Positions 7,969 to 17,185 of a stretch of 64,000 nucleotides of DNA are shown here, in pieces. A program made the translations under genes and the position numbers. The DNA comes from Pseudomonas sp. CC120222-01a (GTDB lineage: Bacteria > Pseudomonadota > Gammaproteobacteria > Pseudomonadales > Pseudomonadaceae), in assembly GCF_003097235.1 (NCBI RefSeq), contig NZ_QEQQ01000017.1:62001-126000 (forward strand), in the 5' to 3' direction. The notes under the pieces are model-generated. The model had not been told where the DNA came from. It saw only the letters and a program-made list of their open reading frames with translations, and made no database searches. Each line of letters begins with the position of its first letter. Position 1 is the first letter of the stretch.

Positions 7969-9336
7969 GTGAGTATTATTCACGACCAGGCTATGCACTT
8001 TATCTATCAGCAAGTGCTTGAGCGCCTGTTGAGTCATATGTCCAAAGAGCAGCGCGCATCGCTGCAACTGTTGATACAGCGCCTGCTGGTGGCCGCTGGT
8101 GGGCCGGAATATATCGGTACGTTCAGGTTGCTGGTGGTTCAGGGCGCGGATCGTCGCAGTGCCCGGCTATTGGCGATCTTGCGTGCCGCCCAGTTGAGCA
8201 TTGCCTTGCGAGCGCCGGTCACTTTCAAGTTACGGGTGCTGGTGACCTGTTTGCCGGCAACCGGCAGCGCGCTGCTGGAGCAGCATGAGCGCGCCTTCAG
8301 CGCCTTGTTCATGCACGATGATCCGCGGGTGCAACTGCAGATGGTCGAGGGCGCTGAGGTGGTGCCCTTCTGTCGCCGCGCTGGCGCCACAGTTCCGCAG
8401 TTGCCGTTGCCACGCAAAGCCTTGCTCTTGTTCGGCCACCTGCTCGATGCACGCCCGGAAGCACTGCTGGGCAGTCGCACGCACCTGGAACTGGCCAATG
8501 CCGTTCGCCGGGCACTGGCCGAGTACCCAGCTACCGACGCACTGGTAACCGCCGTGCCCGCCCGCCAGCGCCGGCGCTTTGTCGCCTGGGCCCGGCGCAG
8601 CCTGCGCCTGGCAGGTGTCGTCAGCCCTGACTCGCTGCATCAATGCGTCGATAGCCTGGCCAGATGGCTGGGCCAGTTGCATGCCATGGCCGATTCACCG
8701 GGAGCGGCGATTGCCGCATCGGATAGCACCCGCGCCCGGGCTTTGCCGCTGCGGGTCATCGCGATCGATGATTTGCTGGCCCAGTTGCTCAGTGACGGCC
8801 AACTGGACCTGGTAATGGGGTGGAGTTTCGAGGCGGGGTGTGAAGGCTCGCCGTTGGCGGCGTTTGTCGACCCTCTGGCGCTGGCGCAGTTGCATGAAAC
8901 AGACGGTCACGGCCAATCGTTTTCTGCACCCGGGCAAGCCTTGCGTCTGGTCAGCCAGAACAACCCTGCCAGGCCTCCGGTGCCTCAGCCGGGGCGCTTC
9001 GCCAAGGCCTACGGGCTTGAGCAGACCCAGCTCGCCTGCATGTTGTACCGGCCATTTTGCGACCAGGGGGCGGGGCTGGAACGGTTTCTGCAAAGTTGTC
9101 ACGCCGACATGCTGGTCGCGTTGCCTTACCTGCACCGGGCCCTGCAGGGCAAATCCTGCCCTGACGCAGTCAAGGACTGGATCGTCAACACCAGCGGCCT
9201 GCCGCTGGGGCAGTTACGCATGGTCTACAAAGGGCGGCTGGGGGCGGGTGTACGGCGCTTGCTCGCCAGCCTGGCGCGGCGCGACGTGCAGTTGCGATGG
9301 CTGGGCCGCCCTGCGCCGTGCAAGGCCTCATCCTGA
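7969..9336 (+). CDS. Conserved-looking protein of unknown function, coupled to MocR-like gene
   Basis: 455 residues, no signal peptide or membrane helix. I do not recognise the family. It is rich in Leu, Ala and Arg with many predicted helices; a segment near 90-135 (LRVLVTCLP ... DDPRVQLQMVEGAEVVPF) looks like alternating strands and helices. The start is GTG at 7969, preceded by TGAGGTGA as ribosome-binding site. Its stop overlaps the next gene's ATG (TGATG at 9334-9338), so the two are translated together and probably act together. Codon use is normal for the window, which argues that it is a real gene. Confidence 0.75.
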   Translation: MSIIHDQAMHFIYQQVLERLLSHMSKEQRASLQLLIQRLLVAAGGPEYIGTFRLLVVQGADRRSARLLAILRAAQLSIALRAPVTFKLRVLVTCLPATGSALLEQHERAFSALFMHDDPRVQLQMVEGAEVVPFCRRAGATVPQLPLPRKALLLFGHLLDARPEALLGSRTHLELANAVRRALAEYPATDALVTAVPARQRRRFVAWARRSLRLAGVVSPDSLHQCVDSLARWLGQLHAMADSPGAAIAASDSTRARALPLRVIAIDDLLAQLLSDGQLDLVMGWSFEAGCEGSPLAAFVDPLALAQLHETDGHGQSFSAPGQALRLVSQNNPARPPVPQPGRFAKAYGLEQTQLACMLYRPFCDQGAGLERFLQSCHADMLVALPYLHRALQGKSCPDAVKDWIVNTSGLPLGQLRMVYKGRLGAGVRRLLASLARRDVQLRWLGRPAPCKASS

Positions 9337-10649
9337 TGGGGCGTGAGTTCGCCTACCAGGTGGTGTATCGCTACCTGGTCGCCTTGATCGACGAAGCCGA
9401 GCGGGGTGGGCAGTTGCGCTTGCCCTCGCTGAGGGCCTTGTCCAGGCGCCTGCAGGTTTCATTGGCCACGGTGCAGGCGGCCTACAGCCTGCTCGAGCAT
9501 GAAGGGCGGGTGCAGTCGGTGCCGAAGTCTGGCTACTTCGCCCAGGTCGGCTTGCAAGCAGGCCTGGCCGATGTGGCCCATGTGTTGCCCGCACAGCCGC
9601 TGCTGGAGCGCGCACTGTTCGCCCATGAGCGGCGCCTGGGGCGGCTGCGCACGCGGCCAGCGCAGGGGCTGGGCGGCCCACGCCTGCGTGATGCCCTGGC
9701 CGAACGCTACACCCGGTCTTCGCGTCAGTACTGGCGACCTGAGGATGTGCACCTGGGCCCGGACGTGCAGGCGTTGCTGGAAACGCTGCTGCTGGCCCTG
9801 GCGCTGCGTGGTTGCACCGTAGTGGTCGCTTCGCCGTGCTGTTGGCGGATCTTGCGGGCATTGCAACGCTGTGACATGCGGGTACTCGAACTGCCGCTGG
9901 ACAGCGGCGGCGGCCCGGATATCGGCAGCCTGTCCAGGCTGCTGGGCCGTGAGCCGGTGCGCATGATGATCCTGCCTTCGTGCCTGGGTTTTCCTGTCGG
10001 GCGCCTGATGCCCCAGCGCGCCCAGCAGCAGATCGGCGACCTGCTGGCATTGCACCCGGTCTGGCTGCTGGAGAACGATCTGGACAGCGAACTGTGTTTT
10101 TACACGCCAGCGGACTCTCGGTTGCGCGACTGGGTAGACCCGCGCTGGCTGCTGATACTGGGTTCGCTGGAGGCGGCAATGGGGGCCGAGGCACCTTATG
10201 CCTACCTGCTGGGGGGCCATCCTGCGTTGGCAGATGCGTTCAACCAGCGTGCCTTCCAGCTTGCCCCGATGCGCCAGCAGGCGCTGGCGCAGATGATCAG
10301 CTCAGGCGAAATGGACGAGCACCTGGGTCGGATGCGGGTGGCACTGCCGGGGCGCATGGCGCAACTTTGCCAGCACCTGAGTGCAGTATTGGGAGGGCAG
10401 CTGGTCTTCGACATGCCTGAGGGTGGGTGCGCCTTGTGGGTGCGCCTGCCACCGGAAAGTGTGGGCGCTCAAGCCGTGGCGGCGACCGCAGGCTCGGCAT
10501 TGCAGGTGCTGGCGGGTGAGCAGTTCAGCGTACACGGGCGTTATCGGCAGTTTCTGGCGCTGACCTGGTTGGGTGAGGAGCCTGGAGCGCTGATCGAAGC
10601 GCTCGAAGGCCTGGCACGGGGCTTGGCGTTTGACGCCATTCGTCGCTAG
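9336..10649 (+). CDS. MocR/GntR-like regulator with degenerate aminotransferase domain
   Basis: 437 residues. Residues ~5-70 form a GntR winged helix (RLPSLRALSRRLQVS, TVQAAYSLLEHEGRV). The rest matches the fold-type I aminotransferase domain of MocR regulators. Those regulators normally bind pyridoxal phosphate through a lysine in GTFSK; here the matching segment is GSLEA (276-280), with alanine at the lysine position. The following GYL-like turn is also altered (PYAYLLGG). PLP binding as a Schiff base is therefore unlikely. The ATG at 9336 overlaps the upstream stop; the longer frame from 9297 is not used. The target is unknown; the nuclease and helicase genes 55 bp downstream are candidates. 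Confidence 0.8.
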   Translation: MGREFAYQVVYRYLVALIDEAERGGQLRLPSLRALSRRLQVSLATVQAAYSLLEHEGRVQSVPKSGYFAQVGLQAGLADVAHVLPAQPLLERALFAHERRLGRLRTRPAQGLGGPRLRDALAERYTRSSRQYWRPEDVHLGPDVQALLETLLLALALRGCTVVVASPCCWRILRALQRCDMRVLELPLDSGGGPDIGSLSRLLGREPVRMMILPSCLGFPVGRLMPQRAQQQIGDLLALHPVWLLENDLDSELCFYTPADSRLRDWVDPRWLLILGSLEAAMGAEAPYAYLLGGHPALADAFNQRAFQLAPMRQQALAQMISSGEMDEHLGRMRVALPGRMAQLCQHLSAVLGGQLVFDMPEGGCALWVRLPPESVGAQAVAATAGSALQVLAGEQFSVHGRYRQFLALTWLGEEPGALIEALEGLARGLAFDAIRR

Positions 10650-10704
10650 GCCGGCGCAACGGTTCAGAGTGCTTGCCTGTGTGTGCGGTCTGTATGTATA
10701 AACA

Positions 10705-12384
10705 GTGCTCACTCTTGCTGCCCGACCCCGTCTTGTGATCGCTCACTCTGTCGATGACCCGCTGTATTACCTGCATAACTTCCGTCAGGTGCTGCTGTGG
10801 GTCGAGTCTCGTTACGCCGACCTGCTCGACGAGCAGGAGCTGGCCTTTCTCCATGCCTTTGCCGAACTGGCGCAGCCGGCCCAGGCGCTGCTGGTGCGCA
10901 TGGTGATGCGCAAGGGCGAGCTGTTTCGCAGTGACCGCCTGGACTACGCCGAAATTGGTGACAGTATGGCTGCCCTGCAACCGCTGTTGGCATTGGGGTG
11001 GGTGCGCGAGCCCGAGGCCCTGAGCCTTGAGCAGTTGTTCGCGCTGTTGCGCAAGGATGAACTCGCCGTTGGTTTCGCTGGGCAGTTGAGCCGCCCGCGG
11101 GCGGCCAAGGGCGACCTGTTTGAACAATTGCGGCACCTGTCGCTGGCCCCCAGGCCTTTGCGCGAGTGGTTCGCCCAGGCCCCGGTGGGTATCGTGCAAT
11201 GGTGCCTGCAGCCGCTGTGCGATCGCATGCGCCTGTTGTTTTTCGGCAACCTGTACCAGGACTGGTCGGACTTCGTGCTGGCCGACCTGGGCCTGCTGCG
11301 CTTCGAGCAGGTAGCGTTCAGCCCCGACTCCCGTGCCCTGCAGCAGCGCAGCGAGGTCGACCAGGCGATGGCGTTGCATCAGTGTGCCGAGCGTCTGGAG
11401 CTGGGTGAAGATCCCGAAGCGATCCTGGCGACACTGGCCGGCCTGGACATCGACAGCCCATGGCTGTCGCGGCGCCATGGGCGGCTGCTGTTCGCCGTGG
11501 GCCAGCAGTGCGAACGTCTGGGAGACTGGGACCAGGCCCTGGAGGTGTATGCCCGTAGCAGCCATGCGCAAGCGCGTATCCGACAGGTTCGCGTGTTCGA
11601 ACGCAGCGAGCGTTGGCAGCAGGCCCACGCATTCGCCCAGGAGCTGGCGGCCGCACCTGCCAACGCCCTTGAAGTGCAAGCCCTGGAGCGCATGTTGCCA
11701 CGCCTGGCACGCAAACTCGGCGGGCCCGCACAGCGCCGCCGGCGTGCAGCACCCCTTGAGGTGATCGAACTGGAGCTGCCGCGCGAGCAGGCAGCGCTGG
11801 GTGTCGAGGAAGCCGTGCGTCAATACCTGGAGCAGGCGGGAGGGCAGGCGCATTACGTGGAAAACACGCTGCTCAACAGCCTGTTCGGCCTGTTGTGCTG
11901 GGAGGCGATCTTCGCTCCGGTTCCGGGGGCCTTCTTCAACCCGTTCCAGGCGGCGCCCCAGGACTTGCATGACAGCGACTTCCTGCAACGGCGTGCGGCA
12001 CAGTTCGCGGCCTGCCTGGGCCGCCTGGACGATGGCTGCCACCGCCAGGCCATTCTCGACTGCTACGCGGCCAAGCAAGGCTTGCAATCGCCGTTCGTGT
12101 TCTGGCCCATGCTCAGCGACACGTTGCTCGATCAGGCGCTGGCGTGCCTGCCCGCCGCGCACTTGAAGCAGTGCTTCCTGCGCCTGTTGCAGGATATCCG
12201 CAACAACCGCGCCGGCATGCCAGACCTGATCCAGTTCTGGCCGGAGCAGCAGCGTTATCGGATGGTCGAGGTCAAGGGCCCGGGAGACCGCCTGCAGGAC
12301 AACCAGCTGCGCTGGCTGGAGTTCTGCGCCGAGCATGGCTTGCCGGTGGCGGTCTGCCATGTGCGCTGGAGCGAGGCACCGTGA
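10705..12384 (+). CDS. FAN1-type VRR-NUC structure-specific nuclease
   Basis: 559 residues, the size I recall for the P. aeruginosa FAN1 homologue. The C-terminal VRR-NUC domain shows the PD-(D/E)XK signature: D507 in GMPDLI, E522 and K524 in VEVKGPGDRLQ, then Q529/Q533. The same residue numbers are recalled for the P. aeruginosa enzyme, which supports the GTG start at 10705. FAN1 nucleases cut flap and cross-link-containing DNA, aiding inter-strand cross-link repair. The N-terminal and middle parts are helical, with a TPR-like segment near 220-320. Its stop overlaps the helicase start (GTGA, 12381-12384), so the two are co-translated. Confidence 0.9.
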   Translation: MLTLAARPRLVIAHSVDDPLYYLHNFRQVLLWVESRYADLLDEQELAFLHAFAELAQPAQALLVRMVMRKGELFRSDRLDYAEIGDSMAALQPLLALGWVREPEALSLEQLFALLRKDELAVGFAGQLSRPRAAKGDLFEQLRHLSLAPRPLREWFAQAPVGIVQWCLQPLCDRMRLLFFGNLYQDWSDFVLADLGLLRFEQVAFSPDSRALQQRSEVDQAMALHQCAERLELGEDPEAILATLAGLDIDSPWLSRRHGRLLFAVGQQCERLGDWDQALEVYARSSHAQARIRQVRVFERSERWQQAHAFAQELAAAPANALEVQALERMLPRLARKLGGPAQRRRRAAPLEVIELELPREQAALGVEEAVRQYLEQAGGQAHYVENTLLNSLFGLLCWEAIFAPVPGAFFNPFQAAPQDLHDSDFLQRRAAQFAACLGRLDDGCHRQAILDCYAAKQGLQSPFVFWPMLSDTLLDQALACLPAAHLKQCFLRLLQDIRNNRAGMPDLIQFWPEQQRYRMVEVKGPGDRLQDNQLRWLEFCAEHGLPVAVCHVRWSEAP

Positions 12385-14642
12385 GCTATCGCGTGGCGGT
12401 GCGGGCGTTGTGCGAGTTCAGCGCCAAGGCCGGTGACCTGGACCTGCGCTTTACCCCGTCCCCCACGGCCCAGGAAGGTATCGAAGGGCATCGCCGGGTA
12501 GTCGCCCGGCGTGCCGCGGGCTATGAGGCGGAAATTGCCCTTGAGGGCGAGTACCAGGGCCTGCTGGTGCGCGGGCGCGCCGATGGCTACGACCCGGCCG
12601 CCAATCGCCTGGAAGAGATCAAGACCTATCGCGGCGACCTGGCCCGCCAGCCGGCCAATCATCGCCAGTTGCACTGGGCCCAGGCCAAGGTCTATGCCTG
12701 GCTGCTGTGCCGGGCGCGGCAGCTGGTGGCCATCGAGGTGGCGTTGGTCTACCTGGATGTCGACAACGACAGCCAGACGCTGATCAGCGAGCACTATGGC
12801 GCCGAAGCGTTGCAGGGCTTCTTCGAAACCCAGTGCCAGCGGTTTCTCGCCTGGGCCCAGGCCCAGCAACAGCGCCTTGCCGAGCGTGATCGGGGCTTGC
12901 AGAGCCTGAGTTTTCCGTACCCGGAGTTTCGCCAGGGCCAGCGGCAACTGGCCGAAACCTTGTACAAGGCGGTCAGTACCGGGCGCTGCCTGATGGCCCA
13001 GGCCAGCACCGGCATCGGCAAGACCCTGGGCACCTTGTTCCCGCTGCTCAAGGCCATGGTCCCGCAGCAACTGGACAAGGTGTTCTTCCTCACGGCCAAG
13101 ACCCCCGGCCGGGCGCTGGCGCTGGACGCGCTAGGCCAGATCAGCGCAGGCACGCCACAGCCGGCGTTGCGCACCCTTGAGCTGATCGCCCGGGACAAGG
13201 CCTGTGAATACCCGGACAAAGCCTGCCATGGTGAGTCCTGCCCGTTGGCCCAAGGTTTTTACGACCGCTTGCCCGCCGCACGCGAGGCGGCGGCCCTGCG
13301 GCCCATGCTCGACCGCGCCGGCTTGCGCGAGGTGGCCTTGGCGCACCAGCTGTGCCCGTACTACCTCGGCCAGGAAATGGCCCGCTGGGTGGACGTGCTG
13401 GTGGCTGACTACAACTACTATTTTGACGCCCACGCCTTGCTGTTCAACCTGACTCAGCTCAACCAGTGGCGGGTCGCGGTGCTGGTGGACGAGGCGCACA
13501 ACCTGGTGGAGCGCGGCCGCGGCATGTACAGCGCCAGCCTCGACCAGGGCCAGTTGCTTGCTTTGCGCCAGAGCAAGCCGCAAGGGCTTGGCAGTGCCCT
13601 GGACCGGCTGAACCGGCAGTGGAACGCGCTGTACAAGGAACAGCGCGCGCCTTACCAGGCCTGCGACCAGTTGCCGGAGGCCTTCCTGCGTGCCCTTCAG
13701 CAATGCATCGGGTTGATCCAGGAGCGCATGAATGAAAAGCCTGCCGAGGTCGATGCCCAGGTGCTGCAGTTCTTCTACCAGGCGCTGCAGTTCAGCCGGG
13801 TGGCGGAACTGTTCGACGAGCATTTCCTGTTCGACGTCAGCCTGCGCGAGGGCCCGCGCAGGCGGCGCCTGGCCAGCCTGTGCCTGCGCAACGTCACCCC
13901 GGCCCGGCTACTAGCCCCGCGCATGCAGGCAGCGCGCAGCGTGACGCTGTTTTCCGCCACCTTGAGCCCGAGGCCTTTTTACACCGACCTGCTTGGCATG
14001 CCGCCCGATACCGCCTGGCTGGAGGTGGCGGCACCGTTCAAGGCCGAGCAGCTCGAGGTGCGCATCGCCAGCCAGGTATCGACCCGCTATCGTGAGCGCC
14101 AGGCTTCACTGGCGCCGATCACCGAGCTGATTGCCGAGCAGTATCAGCGCCAGCCAGGCAACTACCTGGCGTTCTTCAGCAGTTTCGAATACCAGCAGCA
14201 GGTGGCCGGCCTGCTCGCTGAACGTTATCCGGGCATCCCGCTCTGGGCCCAGGCGCCGGGCATGGACGAAGGTGCACGCCAGGCTTTTCTCGATCGCTTC
14301 GTGGCGGACGGGCAGGGGGTCGGTTTTGCCGTGCTCGGCGGGACGTTCGGCGAGGGCGTCGACTTGCCGGGTACACGCCTGATCGGGGCCTTTGTCGCCA
14401 CCCTCGGCCTGCCTCAGGTCAACCCGGTCAACGAGCAGTTCAAGCAGCGTCTGGGCCGGCAGTTTGGCGCCGGTTTCGACTACGCCTACCTGTACCCGGG
14501 TGTGCGCAAGGTCATCCAGGCCGCCGGGCGGGTCATTCGCGGCGACCATGACCGCGGTGTGCTGGTGCTGATCGACGAACGCTTCGCCGAACACCGGGTG
14601 CAGCAGATGTTCCCCACATGGTGGCAGGTGGCCGGTAAATAA
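12381..14642 (+). CDS. Rad3/XPD-like Fe-S helicase fused to N-terminal PD-(D/E)XK nuclease
   Basis: 753 residues starting at GTG 12381, overlapping the FAN1 stop by four bases. An N-terminal RecB/Cas4-like nuclease module has D68 (RADGYDP), E79 and K81 (EEIKTYRG) and a downstream Q/Y motif (QLHWAQAKVYAWLL). A superfamily 2 helicase follows: Walker A GIGKT (K214), four cysteines at C275, C282, C287 and C325 for a 4Fe-4S cluster, DEAH at 370-373, and C-terminal motifs VLGGTFGEGVDLPG and QAAGRVIRG. The DinG/XPD group unwinds DNA 5' to 3'. Together with FAN1 it suggests a two-nuclease, one-helicase DNA repair unit. Frame upstream to 12144 is shadow of FAN1. Confidence 0.9.
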   Translation: MSYRVAVRALCEFSAKAGDLDLRFTPSPTAQEGIEGHRRVVARRAAGYEAEIALEGEYQGLLVRGRADGYDPAANRLEEIKTYRGDLARQPANHRQLHWAQAKVYAWLLCRARQLVAIEVALVYLDVDNDSQTLISEHYGAEALQGFFETQCQRFLAWAQAQQQRLAERDRGLQSLSFPYPEFRQGQRQLAETLYKAVSTGRCLMAQASTGIGKTLGTLFPLLKAMVPQQLDKVFFLTAKTPGRALALDALGQISAGTPQPALRTLELIARDKACEYPDKACHGESCPLAQGFYDRLPAAREAAALRPMLDRAGLREVALAHQLCPYYLGQEMARWVDVLVADYNYYFDAHALLFNLTQLNQWRVAVLVDEAHNLVERGRGMYSASLDQGQLLALRQSKPQGLGSALDRLNRQWNALYKEQRAPYQACDQLPEAFLRALQQCIGLIQERMNEKPAEVDAQVLQFFYQALQFSRVAELFDEHFLFDVSLREGPRRRRLASLCLRNVTPARLLAPRMQAARSVTLFSATLSPRPFYTDLLGMPPDTAWLEVAAPFKAEQLEVRIASQVSTRYRERQASLAPITELIAEQYQRQPGNYLAFFSSFEYQQQVAGLLAERYPGIPLWAQAPGMDEGARQAFLDRFVADGQGVGFAVLGGTFGEGVDLPGTRLIGAFVATLGLPQVNPVNEQFKQRLGRQFGAGFDYAYLYPGVRKVIQAAGRVIRGDHDRGVLVLIDERFAEHRVQQMFPTWWQVAGK

Positions 14643-14728
14643 TCCTGGGTGGCCCCATCGCACGGCATTGCAACTCCCAGTACACTGCGTGTTCCAACAC
14701 CAACATCCGTTGAACTCGAGGTTTTTGC

Positions 14729-16366
14729 ATGACGCTCAGTCCTTTGGCAGGCAAGCCGGCTCCGGCCAGCGTGCTGGTCGATATCCCCCGCCTGCTCACC
14801 GCTTACTACACCGGCCGCCCCGACGCCGCCGTGGCGGCCCAGCGCGTGGCCTTCGGCACCTCGGGGCACCGGGGCAGCTCGTTCGACCTGAGCTTCAACG
14901 AGCACCATGTGCTGGCGATCACCCAGGCCATCTGCCTGTACCGCCAGGAAAAAGCCATCGACGGCCCGTTGTTCATCGGCGCCGACACCCACGCGCTGTC
15001 CGCACCGGCTGCAGCCAGTGCGCTGGAAGTGCTGGCCGCCAATGGCGTGCAAGTGATGCTGTCCAAGGACGACGAATACACCCCGACGCCGGCGGTGTCC
15101 CATGCCATCCTCTGCTACAACCGTGGCCGCACTCAGGGCCTGGCCGATGGCATCGTCATCACCCCGTCGCACAACCCGCCACAGAGTGGTGGCTTCAAGT
15201 ACAACCCGCCCAACGGCGGCCCGGCCGACAGCGATGTGACCAAGTGGATCGAGGCCAAGGCCAACGAATTGCTGGCTGCGGGCCTGTCGGGGGTCAAGCG
15301 CATGGAGCACGCCCAGGCGCTGCAAGCTGCCACCACCCAGCGCCATGACTACGTGGCCAATTACGTGGCCGACCTGGAAAACGTCATCGACTTCGACGTC
15401 ATTCGTGGCGCCAACCTGCGCCTGGGCGTCGATCCGCTGGGCGGGGCAGGGGTGCGCTACTGGTCGGCGATCGCCGAGCGCTACCAGCTGAATCTGGAAG
15501 TGGTGAACACCGAGGTCGACCCGACCTTCCGCTTCATGTGCGTGGACTGGGACGGGCAGATCCGCATGGACCCATCTTCGCCTTATGCCATGCAAGGCCT
15601 GATTGGCCTGCGCGACCGCTTCGACGTGGCCTTCGCCTGTGACCCGGACCATGACCGCCACGGCATCGTCACCGCCGATGGCCTGCTGCAGCCAAACAAC
15701 TACCTGGCCGTGGCCATCGACTACCTGTACCGCAACCGTCCGCAGTGGCGTAGCGATGCCGCGGTGGGCAAGACCGTGGTGTCCAGCGGCCTGATCGACC
15801 GTGTCACCGAGCGCCTGGGCCGTGAGCTGTACGAAGTGCCGGTGGGCTTCAAGTTCTTCGCCCAAGGCCTGTTCGACGGCTCGCTCGGCTTTGGCGGTGA
15901 GGAGAGTGCCGGTGCCTCGTTCCTGCGCAAGGACGGCACGGTCTGGGCCACCGACAAGGATGGCTTGATCCCGGCGCTGCTGGCGGCCGAGATGACTGCC
16001 CGCACCGGGCGCAACCCGAGCCAGGCCTACAACGACCTGACGGCTGCGCTGGGCAAACCGTTCGCCACCCGCGTCGAGGCCAAGGCCGATGCGCGGCAAA
16101 AGGCGGCGCTGAGCAAGTTGGCACCGGAGCAGGTGAAGTCCACCGAACTGGCGGGTGAGCCTATCGTGCAGATCCTCAGCCAGGCACCAGGCAATGGTCA
16201 GGCGATTGGTGGCTTGAAAGTGATGACCGCCAATGGCTGGTTTGCCGCGCGGCCTTCGGGTACAGAAGACATCTACAAGATCTACGCCGAGAGCTTTGTC
16301 GACGAGGCGCACCTCAAGCGCCTGGTGGAAGAGGCGCAGGTGCTGGTGGATGCGGCGATTGCCTGA
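14729..16366 (+). CDS. pgm: Phosphoglucomutase (alpha-D-glucose-specific)
   Basis: 545 residues, full length for the bacterial Pgm family. It interconverts glucose 1-phosphate and glucose 6-phosphate in the cytoplasm, linking central metabolism with glycogen, trehalose and cell-envelope sugar synthesis. Seen: N-terminal FGTSGHRGSSF, the phosphoserine loop TPSHNPP (S147), a metal-binding DPDHDRHG loop near 307, GFGGEESAGAS near 388 for sugar recognition, and RPSGTED near 510 for phosphate binding. ATG at 14729 has a GAGG ribosome-binding site. It stands alone, 86 bp behind the helicase gene, and is followed by a REP pair. Confidence 0.96.
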   Translation: MTLSPLAGKPAPASVLVDIPRLLTAYYTGRPDAAVAAQRVAFGTSGHRGSSFDLSFNEHHVLAITQAICLYRQEKAIDGPLFIGADTHALSAPAAASALEVLAANGVQVMLSKDDEYTPTPAVSHAILCYNRGRTQGLADGIVITPSHNPPQSGGFKYNPPNGGPADSDVTKWIEAKANELLAAGLSGVKRMEHAQALQAATTQRHDYVANYVADLENVIDFDVIRGANLRLGVDPLGGAGVRYWSAIAERYQLNLEVVNTEVDPTFRFMCVDWDGQIRMDPSSPYAMQGLIGLRDRFDVAFACDPDHDRHGIVTADGLLQPNNYLAVAIDYLYRNRPQWRSDAAVGKTVVSSGLIDRVTERLGRELYEVPVGFKFFAQGLFDGSLGFGGEESAGASFLRKDGTVWATDKDGLIPALLAAEMTARTGRNPSQAYNDLTAALGKPFATRVEAKADARQKAALSKLAPEQVKSTELAGEPIVQILSQAPGNGQAIGGLKVMTANGWFAARPSGTEDIYKIYAESFVDEAHLKRLVEEAQVLVDAAIA

Positions 16367-16371
16367 ATGAT

Positions 16372-16480
16372 CCCTGGGGCCGCTTTGCGGCCCTTTCGCG
16401 ACACAAGGCCGCTCCTACAGGAGATCGCATATCCCCTGTAGGAGCGGCCTTGTGTCGCGAATGGGCTGCAGAGCAGCCCC
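16372..16480. repeat. Class 1 REP pair (head-to-head) after pgm
   Basis: Two inverted copies of a ~45-bp element with core GGAGCGGCCTTGTGTCGCGA (right copy forward, left copy reverse), separated by ~10 bp. The right copy's GGGCCGC/GCGGCCC part has drifted to GGGCTGC/GCAGCCC. Placed between convergent genes pgm and pirin, it can form a long hairpin. Confidence 0.9.
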
Positions 16481-16486
16481 TTTCAC

Positions 16487-17185
16487 TCAAGCAACATCGA
16501 CCAGGACGATTTCGCTGTCCTCGATCGCGGTCACCCGCAGCACTTCTTCTTCCTCGATGGCCACGCCATCCCGGCCCTTGGCACGCAGTCCATTGACTTC
16601 CACCAGTCCCTTGGCCGGCACCAGGTAACCCCGGCGCCCGGCATCGAAGCGGTATTCGGCGGTTTCGCCAGCCCGCAGTGTCGCGGCCACCAGCCGTGCA
16701 TCGGTACGGATCTGCAGGCTGTCCTCATCGCCGGCACGGCCACTGGCCAGGGTCACGAAGCCTTCGCCACGTTCACCTTTGGGGAATGGGCGGACACCCC
16801 AGGACGGTGCATCGCCGACGTTCTCCGGCACGATCCAGATCTGGAAGATACGGGTATCGACCTCTTCCAGGTTGTACTCGCTGTGCACGATGCCGCTACC
16901 GGCACTCATCACCTGCACGTCGCCAGCCTCGGTGCGGCCTTTGTTGCCCAGGCTGTCCTGGTGGGTAATGGCACCTTCACGCACATAGGTGATGATTTCC
17001 ATGTCGCGGTGCGGGTGTGGCGGGAAACCGCTGCCTGCGGCAATCAGGTCGTCGTTCCACACCCGCAGGTTGCCCCAGTGCATGCGCGCCGGGTCGTAGT
17101 ATTCGGCGAACGAGAAGTGGTGATGAGCGTCGAGCCAGCCGTGGTTGGCGTGGCCGAGGCCTTCGAAGGGTCGCAGTTGCAGCAT
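16487..17185 (-). CDS. Pirin-family bicupin (YhaK-like)
   Basis: 232 residues with an N-terminal pirin cupin. Metal ligands are visible as HPHRDMEIITYVREG (57-71, two histidines) and the following HQDS and EYN segments (H101 region). A C-terminal pirin domain contains the PAKGLVEVNG segment. Related bacterial proteins are cytoplasmic iron-binding bicupins; some show quercetinase activity, but the true role is unclear. ATG at 17185 follows AAGGAG. It is divergent from the helicase gene at 17406; the 220-bp AT-rich gap holds both promoters. Confidence 0.9.
   Translation of the reverse strand: MLQLRPFEGLGHANHGWLDAHHHFSFAEYYDPARMHWGNLRVWNDDLIAAGSGFPPHPHRDMEIITYVREGAITHQDSLGNKGRTEAGDVQVMSAGSGIVHSEYNLEEVDTRIFQIWIVPENVGDAPSWGVRPFPKGERGEGFVTLASGRAGDEDSLQIRTDARLVAATLRAGETAEYRFDAGRRGYLVPAKGLVEVNGLRAKGRDGVAIEEEEVLRVTAIEDSEIVLVDVA

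Noticed and set aside
10525..12360. 611-codon minus-strand frame opposite FAN1
   Set aside because: Produced by codon bias; FAN1 catalytic motifs are on the plus strand.
12144..12380. 5' extension of the helicase frame
   Set aside because: Lies within FAN1 out of frame; the GTG at 12381 overlaps the FAN1 stop and matches the family start.
14486..16312. 608-codon minus-strand frame opposite pgm
   Set aside because: Shadow of pgm, which has all family motifs.
16372..16480. Possible CRISPR-like or attachment repeat
   Set aside because: Only two inverted copies with a variable 10-bp space, recurring singly or in pairs elsewhere: REP, not CRISPR or att site.
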